Shown piece by piece: positions 22,716-35,600 of a stretch of DNA of 64,000 bases. This DNA is from Timema cristinae (Eukaryota > Arthropoda > Insecta > Phasmatodea > Timematidae): assembly GCA_039000515.1 (NCBI GenBank), contig JBCFYV010000012.1:32017397-32081396 (forward strand). Direction: 5' to 3'. A program made the translations under genes and the position numbers. Below the pieces are notes generated by a model, which was not told the origin of the DNA, made no database searches, and was given only the letters and a program-made list of their open reading frames with translations. Within the stretch, counting starts at the first letter, position 1. Each line of letters opens with the position of its first letter.

Positions 22716-25700
22716 GTAAGCGTTGATAGTATTTTAGTTATATGTTTCTTTAGGGGAGGGAGAGATAATATAAATTCGGATCTCGATGTTTTAAGATTTA
22801 TAACTAAAACTGTTTTTGACCAAAATAATCAAAATATTTCTTCAGTGGCAATGTTTTGTTTAAATCTTACACTTAGCAATCGTTTACTAAAGTGACCCGA
22901 CCACAGTGGAAACAGTGATGATGATAAATCTTTAAAGTTCTTGAATTGATTAAGCATGTTGCATTTAAATAATCCTTATCTTGATTTAAAGTATAGGATC
23001 GTTTAAAGTACCGACCAAGGCTGAACATTGATATGATGATTGTATCTTAAGTCTGAAATTCATAAAAGCATAGTTGCATTTTAAATAATCCTTTATCTTG
23101 ATTTAAAAAGTTATGTTGAAATGTCATTGTTATCATTAAAGATATTCAATAACTGTTGATCCTATAATATTTAGTAAGTTTTACTTAATATTGACACTGA
23201 ACCAATATTTTACTTATTTTGACTAAAATGTAGGTATTTTGTTATAAAATTACCAAAATACAAAACTTGGCTTGATAATACTTCCACCTCACCTTAAACT
23301 TTTACACCAGTATAGGGCTTACTCCCAATGTCTGATAAGTTAAATTGATACAATACCTTAACACCTTTTTTACATCTATTTGAATAAACAAAAGAGCTCA
23401 GTGAAATTAAATGGGAGTATTCAATATTTTAAGTTGTTTATAATAAGTTCAAACATCTTTCAAAACCAATAGCTTACAGTAAACAATGAAAATAGAGAAT
23501 CACTAAATTCACAAGGACTAGGCGTGCTAATACTGGTATCTAAAATTTACCCACTTTAACAAGCTTTGAACTAAAAGTAAAATGTCTAATGTTTATGTCC
23601 AATTAATATTAAATTTTAACATTTCTTTTATGCTGAAGATAGTTCCTATGGATAATAATTTAATTCTTTATAGCTTACCAATGTAGTGATTGATCTCTCG
23701 AATATTATCTCTTACTGGACTCTTTGGTTTTATTTCATTCTGTAGCCCCTTTCTCATTCATATCTGTAGATGTCATTGGTGGTGGAATCATATTTTTCTG
23801 GGGGATAGGGGAAAAACCTTATCAAAAATAGATTTTTGAGGGGCTTAAACTCCCAAGCCAAAAGGGAGGGGGAGTCCAGACACCATCCCCTGCAATGTTT
23901 GAAAATTGGTTGCCCCTTGAGGATATTAGGAATGGACCTCGTCTGGAAATATTTAGAAAATTAGACTTCTCTACAAGCTAATGCCCAAACACATTTTTGA
24001 AATTTGGATGCACCGTTAAGTCATTTAATAGTGTTTCTAACCGATTTTTTTTAAAAATTATACTTCTTTAAATCTCTTAGGGGTGGTACTTTTAAAAAAG
24101 AATTTTAAAAATTTGAATGCTCCTAGAATCTATTGAGTGTCCTGCTCAGATTTTGAATAGCACTTCTAAGCATTATTTTTAATATATAAGGCCATCTTTC
24201 AGCTTCAAATTTGAGAATATCAAAGGGGAGTGAACTAATTCTGGAAAATTTGTTCTGGGTTGGGGGTAATAATTATTTCAAGGGGGGAGATGCCCCCCAC
24301 CATCCCTCCCCAGGTCTGCTGTCACTGGTAAGTATCTGTATGTTGACAAAAATATTCTAGGTCTTAGCTCTGCTCGGTTGCTGGTCAGTCACGGTGTTGA
24401 TGTGGTCGTGTTAGAAGCTGTCGACAGGGTGGGCGGCAGAACACTCACTATGCACCCACCAGATGATGACCCATCAGTCCCCAAGTTCGGCTGGGCTGAT
24501 TTGGGCGCCTCCTACGTGGGACCCTCTCAGAACCACATACTCCGACTATGCAAGGAATTGGGGCTAGGGACCTACCTGTGCAGTGACAAGCAGGATTTTA
24601 TTCACTACAGCAAAGTAAGCACTTGTTTTACTTTGTTTTTATAAGCAAGTGTAAGGAAGGTCAGGGATTGGGTGGAAAAAATATATTTTCTTGAAGAGAC
24701 AGCCATTATATTTTTGTCCAGTGGTATAGATGCAAAGTGTGAACTGTATACTTTTCATTGTAAAGGCCATTTAGTGTTCATTCCCTTTTATGTGTTTCTA
24801 TCTCTTTCCTGTACCTTCTTACCTCCATAAAAAATGTACCTAAAAAAGGAAAAGATATTTTTGTTAAGGACATGAAATGTTAAAAGTAATTTTATTTCCA
24901 AAGATGAGAATAACTTATTAATTACAATAAACATTCTTTTGTACCTGACAAATCAGTATTATGAATAATAGTACCTTATTTAAATTTACACTATGTTGGT
25001 CAACAGTAAGCCTACCTTCAACACAATCCAGGTGCAACACTATTCAGAAAAAAATTGCTAAAATGGTACCTAGGTAATTTTAAATGTTGATTATAACAAT
25101 ATTATACATCCTAGATTTACATAATCTTCAATTGGTAGGCCAGTGATTTCAAGCTTGTGGGTCGTGACCCTCGTGGTGTAACGCTGTTAATCAAGAGGGG
25201 TTACAAATTTTGTTAAGACTATAACCTTATACTGTATATACTCTTTTACAAGATTTTGATGGCAATAGAGAAGTTTAAAATGCAAATAGAAACAGTATAT
25301 TTCGATTATCTTACTCCAAATGCATGTTTACTGACACAGTTAATAATATTCTGGACAGACCAAATCAATGATAAAGATGACAAATATTCTTACTAAGGGA
25401 CTTCTGGCATCATACAAAGTTTCATAAATGATTGCAAAATGTAAGAAGACTCATTATGTTGGAGAGACACTCGTTTTGCCTGCTGTTGTCGAAATTACTG
25501 AAATAATGTTTGACAAAGAATCTGCAGATCTAATCCAAAAGCTTTCTCTGGTAGATAACACAGTGGGAAGACGGATATCCAACATGGCGCAAGACAAACG
25601 AGAACAGGTGACCAAAGCTTTGAAACGATCAACATTTGCAATACAGGTCGGCGGAGCCAATAAATCAGTGAAGGATGAGATTGATGAGAAGTTTATTTTG

Positions 25701-26641
25701 CAAATTAGCGTATCAAGCTGCTATATTTGAAAGAATTGATATTTTAAAGACATCAATGCAGAGGTCTGGATCGAACATTTCCACTTCAGTGATAAGGTGA
25801 GCATTCTTATTGGTAAACTGGATCTATGACTGGCTAATGTTCAAGAACGTTTACTTGACATGTTCCTAAGACTGAACAAAACTCTTAAAGAACACGATAA
25901 TGTGCATCATGATTTTAACATATTTTTATCATCGACCACCTCAAATTACTAAAATTAGGATTCAAAAAATATTTTAAGGAATCCATTGATGATGCCAGTC
26001 AAAATGAATGGGTGCAAAATCCTTTTTCTGTGGAAGCAAGAAAGAGGCTGCCAATTAGTGGACAAGAAAAACTTATATATCTGTCCATGGATCGCAAAAT
26101 GAAACACAATTTTAAAACATATTAGCTCACACAGTGAGTACTCAACAATGAGTGCAAAATCTGTGGAGCTCTCTTGCCATTTTCCACATCCTATCTTTGT
26201 GAAACCGGGGTTTCTGCTGTGGCTGCCATTAAAACTAAATATAAGAACTAGCTTAGTGTAGAGCCAGATCTCAGATTGGCTATTTCTTCTACAGTGCCAA
26301 GGCTTGATAAACTATGTACATCAGGCTCAAAAATCTCACTAACTGTGCAGCTGAAATTTTGTTTCTTTTGACATTGTTTATGATATCTATATACTTTATT
26401 TTTTAAATGTTTATTAAAAGTGAGTGATACATTTGATAATAGTTATATAATCATTTTATATCAATTAAAATCTAGGATCCAAACGCAATGCATCACGACA
26501 ATCTCAAAGACAAAAATTGGTGTCGCAGTCTGAAAGAGGTTGGAAACCACTGTGGTAGGCACATGGAAGGTTAGTTTTGGTTAGGTTAAGTTAACATGTA
26601 ACTATAAACATAAAAAAAGTTATTTACTTTATTATTATTAC

Positions 26642-26676
<35 letters not shown>

Positions 26677-29600
26677 GCACCGCGTCTTATACCCGTTCGG
26701 GTTATACGCACTTACTCTAATGTGTAATGGAAGGGTGATTGTGAGATGAAATGAAGGACCTACAGTTTAACGTGGAATCCGAACCACGGTGGAGCCCGCA
26801 TTCCCACATTCACAAGATGTATTGTCAGAGGTGTTATTATTATTATTATTACTATAAAGGAATTGAAATGGAAATTGAAATTATTTTATTATTAGCACGC
26901 GTTTTACTACTTGTTCAGGTTATACGCACTTACGCTAATGTGTAATGGTAGGGTGATTGTGAGTATAAATGGAGGACCTACAGTTTTACGTGGTTAGTTT
27001 TATGTTATCATAGTTTCATAAGTATTCCCTACTGTATGATATAGGTTTTTATGGGTGAAACTCAATGTCGGCTCAGAGGTGGAATTGTTGTTAGCAATGT
27101 GCAACACTGCCCAGTCATTTAGGTGAGCAAAGTGATCACTGTGTAATCTAAAAACATTATTTATTATATTGATCTTTCAGGTACAAAAGTGTATTTATTA
27201 TTTTTAATAATGCAGTTTGGTATTGTTTACAAAAGTATGTTTTAGCGTTCTATACCTAAATCTCTTCAACCAATATAATAATTATATTTACATTGATGCA
27301 TAGGGGAGACAGTTCTGCTATCAGACGACATGGCCCAACCTTTGGTGGAGTAACCCCCTAGCATACCTGGAGGTGGTGTACATGTGTCGACTGATGGACA
27401 ACATGAGCAAGGAGATCCCACTTGACAAGCCGTGGAAGGCCCCAAGAGCCAAAGAGTGGGACAAGCTCACTGTCCAAGACTTCCTGTGCAGACACTGCTG
27501 GACCAAGTATGTGCACAATCATACAGATAGTTTTATAACTAAGAATAGAAATGTATCACTCAAATACTGAGGTACACTCAAGTTTAAACTAATTAACACA
27601 TGTGAAAGTAAATAACATGAATTGTTTTTCAAGTTTTTGTTTAGTTAGGATATTTTTGTAACAATGATTTAGGAACTAGGATGAGTTTATATTCATACAT
27701 AATGCATTACTGATAGAAAGTGCATAACTCATAGGACAAATTTGAAATAAATAAACTATTATTTTTCCTGAAGGATGGGACCATAATATGAACTAATTTA
27801 TCTTTATTTCACCCCTCAGTTATTTCAATTGTATTATTCAAACATCTGATCCTGATAACTAAAGTGTGAAAACATACCATAGTTGGTTTTGTGTGCGATT
27901 TAAATGTGTCTAAAGACCAACCATATTTTATAGTTAGTGTGTAGGCTGTCTCTTACTTTAATTATAATATAATAATTGTATATGAATTCCATTAATTAAC
28001 TGTCTTTATTCATGTTTAATAGCCACGAGAATTTGTCATAGCGTCACATAAAAAATGTGATGATAGTGTGCTTGGAATGTAAGTTTAGTGTGATGAATGT
28101 AATTGGAAAATTACAACCATAATTTGACAATGAAACTTTTTTCTGTTTAGAGATGGTGTCGAATTTCTCCTGGCTCTATGTAGCAACAACAACACAGCAG
28201 ATGGTCATGAGATGTCCCTGCTCTACTACCTGTGGTACATGTGTCAGGGTGGGGGGCTCCTCAACCTCTGGAGGGTGAAAGGAGGCGCGCAGGAACGCAA
28301 AATTGTGGGTGGCTCACAACAGATCTGCCTCAAGATCGCAGAGCAACTTGCAGGTATACCAATACAGTAATAATTCACTCACAGGTTCTTGAAATGTAGA
28401 GGATTATAAACAATATTGTAGTCATTTTCCTATTCTTAAAAACTAACAATGATAGCAGGGTGGCTTCTCAAACTCTAAAATAAAATTTCAACATAATTCC
28501 TGGATTATCTGGGGGGCATAAAAAACCCTGATTTTTCAAAGGCTTTCACTCTGGTTGTGAGACTTTGAACAAATTATTATGAATGAAAATCTTTTGTAAA
28601 ATGCGTTCTGAGTAGGCCACCAAATGTTAGTTCTTGAGCAAGTATTTCTAACTCAATGCTTAAGCTAGTATATAATTGGACTCTTACAAAATGTATTAAT
28701 AGACAACCTTGAGTATGTTTTAAAGCACTTTAAATTACTTCAAGATGGGGCTTTGTTAAAAAAAACTATCATCACTTGTTGAGAAACTTTATCACAAGCC
28801 ACCATATTTAGGATCCCTTTCCCATCCCTAAAAATTTTTTCAGAGTATTATTCAACACCCTTAAAGCACTTTTTTAAGGTCTAGATCGGAAAGTAATTAT
28901 TATACTTGTAATATGTGCTTAGCCATGAGTTGATAATACACAAGTTAAACAGTATCAATTATACAAATGTGCTATACCCAATGGTTGGACGGAAGCTTAT
29001 TTGTGTTGGGGAAAGAGAAATTAGAAAGGAGGAAAAAAAAAACCCCAAAAAACTAACAGTATGTTTCTCAGCAAAAGTGCAAAAGTGGTGGGTCTAGGAA
29101 TCCTTCCCTGGCAAATTTTGAAAATTAGATTACATTAGAAGATACTTAAAAAAGTAGTTCTCACCAGGAAACTTTCTGAGAATTTGATTCCTCAAGAAGC
29201 TACTTAGAGTGGTCCTTGCCTGCATATTTTTTTACAGCTGTTTCAATGCTAAAATTTCAAGTGATGTGATTTTTATGAAAATTTAATACCAAATTGAGTT
29301 TAGGAAAATTCATGTAGCCTAGTTTGGTTTACATTTTAATAAAGACCCTTAATATTTTTAAATTTCTGACAGACAGTAAATTTCAAACATAATTATTCCT
29401 AGTTTTTCCGATCAGTAGCCACTCTGGATAGTGTTACTAAAGGAGTATTTTGTAATACTGGGATCGATTGTCAAATAAGGGATTATCTTGGTTTATTAAG
29501 ATATCTGATGACCTTATACTATAGCCATTAGCTAAATCTGTTTGAAATAAATGAATCTACCTCTCTTTTTGTAATAAGCAGGATTTCTCTAAAAAAAGTT

Positions 29601-32600
29601 GTCATAAAAATACAGGGCGAGGCAGTCAAACGGCATGATTTAAAAAAATCACAAAAAATGGAAACAATTAATTTTTATTTAATTTTTTTACATAAATGTA
29701 ATGTACATGAGTGGAAATGACTAGTGTTACTGGAAAATGATCATTTTCTGAAGATGGTGTCAGTAAGATAGAGTCCTTGGTTTGCACATATGTCCGAGTC
29801 TGAGAGCAAAGCTGCCCCTGACGTTGCGTAGCATTTCCAACAGAATGTTATTGACCTCTTGCCGGATTCACTCATTCAAATCATCCTCCCTGGTCCTTGG
29901 AGGGTTCTCCTTGAAAACCTGGGATTTAAGATATTACCAGAGAAAATAGTCAGGAGCCATCAAGTCTGGTGAACAGGCAGGCCATGGGAAATCACCGGAC
30001 TTGCTGATGAGAATACCAGGAAATGCGAGCCTCAGCAAATGTACTGAAACTGGTAAGTTGCACCTATTGCTGGAAAGGTGTGTTTTCATCTGGGTCATAG
30101 TCATCGAGTGCAGGCAGGGAAAAAGTTGCCAACATGTCAGCGTAGCGATTGGAGTCACCGTCATCATATTACCATGTTCATTTTCAAAAAAATAAGGGCC
30201 TATTATCCCACAAGATGATACTGCATACCAAACCGTCATTTTTTCTGAATGAAGTGGTTTTTCATGGAGATTGTGTGGATTATTTTCGGCCCATTACCAA
30301 ACATTCTGCTTGTTGATGAAGGCACTAAGGTTCAAGAGATTTGACATCTGTTGACAAAAGCGTACTCTGCTATTGTAATCTTGAGGTTAGAGGTCTTGCA
30401 CTACCTGAATCTTGTATGGATGGTAGTGGAGGTCATTCTTCAGAATCCTCCTTACGGTTCGATTACTAAGACCAAGTTCTACACTATATCGTCTAGCCAA
30501 TTTTCGTGAATTTCTTTCTAAGGCTACACGCACACAATCAATATTCTCAGGGGTTTGGCTGGTTTTTTCACTACCACCTCTTTTTTGTGTCATGCTAGCA
30601 GTGGCTTCAAAATTTTTTACCCACGGGCCGATCTCTTTTGCAGAAGGCAAGAGAGTGTGTGGGGGTAGACAAACCTCTCACCGAAAGACGCTTGAGCACC
30701 AACAAAACTATCCTCATTTTTGTAATATGGCTTTATGGCAAACGCACGCTGCCTACTCAACCAACACTCCATGGCTACTAAATTCTGAATGTCTAGATGC
30801 CCAAGGTCGAGTCCCCTGCTCTCACAAACGCCCACCACGCCTGCCAGCCCTTCCTGGAATCTTGCTGTTTGACTGCCTGACCCTGTAAAATAATGATATC
30901 ATACTGTAAATACAGTGCATCATGGTAGGAGTATTAACAAAAGTAATTACATTATTTTAGCGACAATTATACGTTTTTTTATCACTGTGTCTTTCATATG
31001 TTTATGTTATATGCAAATATGATAATTACTATAATGGGGTAGGGATGAGAAATAAAACCTTTTAAAGTTAATCTACCCGTATTAGTGAAACAGGAGAAAG
31101 AGAAACCATTTAGGAAAAACCACCGTCAGTAGACCCGACTGGGATTCAAACCCTGAGCTCCCCGTCATCATCAGGACAGTCTAACACAAGAGTGAAGCCT
31201 TTGACTATTCGACCACTGAAGTGGGTGACAATTATACTGTTCACCAAAAGTTAGTTACAGATTTGATATATTTAGACAAGAAAATTATATAGTAGCATTT
31301 GTAAGTGTCCTACTACAGTATTTCACTTGAGTTAATTTACAGGTATCCAACCAAACTATATTTTAAAATTCTCCGACTTTTCCAGTTTTTCAAAGCCAAT
31401 TTGAATGTTACAGTTACTATAACATAGAAACATTATATTATTAAAATTGCTATTTAATTTGATAATAATTTTAGACACATTCATATTCTAAAATTATGTC
31501 ACTCTATGAAGTTGTTAGGATCTCAGCCTATACCAATGGGCTAATGGGTAGTGCTTTCTAAGTTAGATTTCAGTGAGATAATATTGAGCAATTAAGAGAT
31601 TGCCTTTCAGCAGAATAGTTTAAAATTGTTGTGTGTCACATTTTTTATTAGTTTCTTTTTCCTATAACATAATTTAATTTTCACACATACGCATAACCAT
31701 GACTCAACTTTGGCTAGAGACATGTGTTTGAGGGATGGTAAGACAAAAATAATAATCACATTTTGACCTTGAGAATTGAACTTAGTATATTCAACTGTGA
31801 CAACTGTGTTAAAATAGATTCGCGGTGTGCATTAACTGAAATACATATTTTATTTTGACTATTGTAAATGAAAGGTGCATATTTTTTAAGAGAATATAAG
31901 AACATTCTAGAAATATAATAAAATTCCCTGACCAAACAAATTCCATGAATTCCCTGTTTTACAGGTTGCTGGACGCCTTGTTCAATATTTATCATTGGCA
32001 TCCTGAAATTTGATAAATTTTTCTTTCCATTTAAATTGTGTATAACCAAACTCCAGGATGCTCATGACAAATATTCAAGAAATGTTGAGAGTAATATGTA
32101 TAGGGAATTAAGAAAGTAATGACTTAAGAATTATTTTATTTATTTTCATCCCAAATATTTATTGCTATAATACTGCAAAAATACTGGCTTTAACTAGCAT
32201 TCCCTTTAATCTTTCTTTAAGCAACAAATAAGCCATTTTTAAATAATACAAAGTGAAATTTGTAAAAGAAAGTTTGACTCTATGTATGTTCCAGAGCGTG
32301 TTCATCTGAATCAACCTGTGGTCAAAATAAACTACTCTACGAAGGGGGTTTGTGTTCAGACCTTGGATGGTACAGAGTTTACAGGGACACATTTGATACT
32401 CGCTCTTCCACCTTCATTGCAGGTATACTGCCTTCATAAATAAAATATTTAACACTTGAAATACTTTGAGACAAATTTCATCAGGTTTGATCCATTAAAA
32501 AAGCAATTGAGTGGGATTTTGAGCTTGACTAATTGGAGTATATGTTCACTTGGTACCTTCTGAAAAGTAACAATCAAAACAAGTCTTAAACAGCTTTCAC

Positions 32601-35600
32601 ACTGCATGATACATGAAACATGCCACATGAACGTTCAGATAGAATGGTACATAGCACATGGGAGAATCCAGTCATAATGAGTCATCTGATGAAGAAGATC
32701 TACTGATACTGCAATTATCCGAAGGTGAAAGAAAAAACTATGTATATTACAAGTATGGTAAATAATGAGGACTGAGACAAAATATCAATCAAACAAAACA
32801 CTGTATCTGCCAGTCAATGTGAATAGTCACTATTCAAAATCATCAACATTCTAAAATCACAGTCACGGTCATCACCATATCCGAATGTCACAGTTTAATG
32901 TATTCCTAGCAACAACTAAAGATACAGCAACGGGTCGTGCACCTCACAGTTTGAAGTGAATCCCTTTTTCAGTGTCCAATCACTGATGGTGCATCTATCG
33001 TGTTGCAGGTATAATTTGTCATGTGTTTGTTTCATTCCAGAGTGAAAGCTGACTTGAACTTAATGTGTTCCAGGAGAGGGATGTCCTTAACCCCACCTTT
33101 CCCGCTCTTAATAAATATGTGTTAAGGGGGCTGCCTACCAGAGAGCTGAAAAGTGTTGCAGATATCCAGAAAGACTGTGTCCTTTATGAACCTTATTATT
33201 ATTTTAAAATATTGATCCACCATAAAATGGAGGCAAAATATATAAACATGTCTGCTTGGAATTGAAAATCTTATTTTTTTAAGTTAAAAATACGAGACAT
33301 AAAAAGGTGAATTTTATTATTTCAGTATCATTTCATGTGAGAATCAAAGTAAAAGGTTAAAAACATTGATTATCATTAAAAAGTCAGTTTTAAAAAGGAT
33401 TATGATAGAATCATTCAAAAATTATTAGGGTTGTTTTCGTGGTTAGAAGACTTTAGAACTGACATTACCACGAGAAATACTGTAGTGTGAGAATATACCC
33501 CTTCTAGTAGGTAACTTCTATTTTGTACGATGAATAGAAATAAATGAATATTATGAATTTCACCACACATGCCAGTGAAAATGAATTCTTAATATTTTGG
33601 CGACCTCAAACCTCGTACTCCAGGCGATTACTTGCCCTAAGACTAGCCCTGACAGTGAGCAGAAACAAGTCATGATAAGGGTTCATTTATTAATACCTAT
33701 AAGAAGGAACAATTTAACATATTTTGGGTAGTATAAATTTAGTTAGTGTTTTGTTCATATGTATGATTTTTGTTGTCTACAATTTAGTACCTATAGTTGG
33801 CAAAACCAAGTGTTGAAAGTATTTGTGTGTGTTGGTGTTTTATCTCAACAATTTTACTCCATCATCACTGGTTATTGCTCCCAATTTTAACTGACCTTGA
33901 GTTAGCAAAGTGGGTGCACTGCATCTTACTACCCATTTGGGAATAAAGGAGACGGGAATAATAGTGAAGAATTTAGATTAAATGAACCCGCATTTGTGTG
34001 TAAGGAGAGGGAAAAACCTAGAAAAGCCAACATCAGTGCATCCAACTAGGATTCGAACCATGGTATTCCCATCACCAGTGGTTTAGTCTGTCACAAGATG
34101 ATGTGTTAGAACATGAGATCACCACTGCAAATTTTAGCATTGTGCTCTCTTCCAAAAATATTTAAATTAACACTCAAAACTAGACAGAAAAATGTTAAAT
34201 TTAAACCAATTATTATTAAAATGTTATTTCTATCACATGAAAGAAGTACATTTCACATACAGGCGATATGGTACTAACATTAAAAGTGAAAAGAAGATTT
34301 TCTTTAAGAATTAAAATAATTTGAAGATTGGTTGAATCCATTGATTCTTGTATTTCAACTCTTAGAAAACATGGTAAACGGAAGATGTTAACTCCTCCAT
34401 CTCATGATTTATTTTTTCAGTGAATTAACATTTAGATAAGTGGTACATTAAGGTACTGAAGTCTGGTTGCTAATTTTTTCCTAATTTTTAAGTTGTGATA
34501 AATCACTAATAAGTATCATAATAGCTCTATGGAACCTCTGAATCAGACATGGATTATTTTTTTAACTCTCAAATATGCTTTTTTTAAATACATGAATATT
34601 AATATATCTAAGAATAAGGATTCGAAGGACACATACTTAAGACTAGTATGCACTTGGGAACATAATATACCAGGAAAAAATGTTTGCAAACATAAATGTT
34701 TTTATTTCAAGACTTGCTTGGTTTCAGATGAAGATCCACTTTGATCCTCCATTGTCATCACGCCGATATGGTCTTCTACAACGCAGCCCCATGGGCCTGG
34801 TCCTCAAGTGTATCATTTTCTTCAACCATCCCTTCTGGGCAGAGAAGGGTGAGTACTAGATTACACACTTTACATTAGGATGGCAAATGAGCTCACACAT
34901 GTTTTAAGAGGAGACAAACTCACTTACTCTGAATTTAGTTTTTTTTGTGTGCATTGTGAATTACTATCCTTTCAGGTTATTCGTATATTTACAATAATTG
35001 GGTAAGAACAAAGAAAGTTAAATTTATACTAACGTTCCCTTATTTGTGTGGAGGGAGTGTGGAAATACATTTAAGAAAAATCTCCTGCACTAGACCTGAC
35101 TGGGATTCAAAACCTTATCTCCCCTATCACAAGCCATCAACTCGAGTGTAAACTATTAGACCATACAATCACCCATGTGGGTCTTTCATTAAATGTTTAA
35201 AATTAAAACTTACATGAGGGACTTTAAAAACAAAAATATATATGGTTTGTCAGTATAAGAAAAGTATATTAATGTGGGTGCATTTATTAAGTTTTGAAAT
35301 TATTTGACTTTTCCAGACCAAAATTATCCATTTTAACATTATTTTATATGCAAATAAATGAAACAAATCTAATTATTCTAATATATATTTTTTTTTAATT
35401 CTTGAGATGACGGTAAGTTATTAAGAATAAATATGTCAGTGTATTTGCTAAATTTCATGAATTAGATAGTGTAGTTAGTTTCTGTCATATTAACTCCACT
35501 TTTTTCATAGTTGAGTTTGTGATACTTTTATATAGGAATTTTATTTTGAGATCCACGCAAAGAATATTATGACAAATATATTAGTAAAGAAATATTAAAA

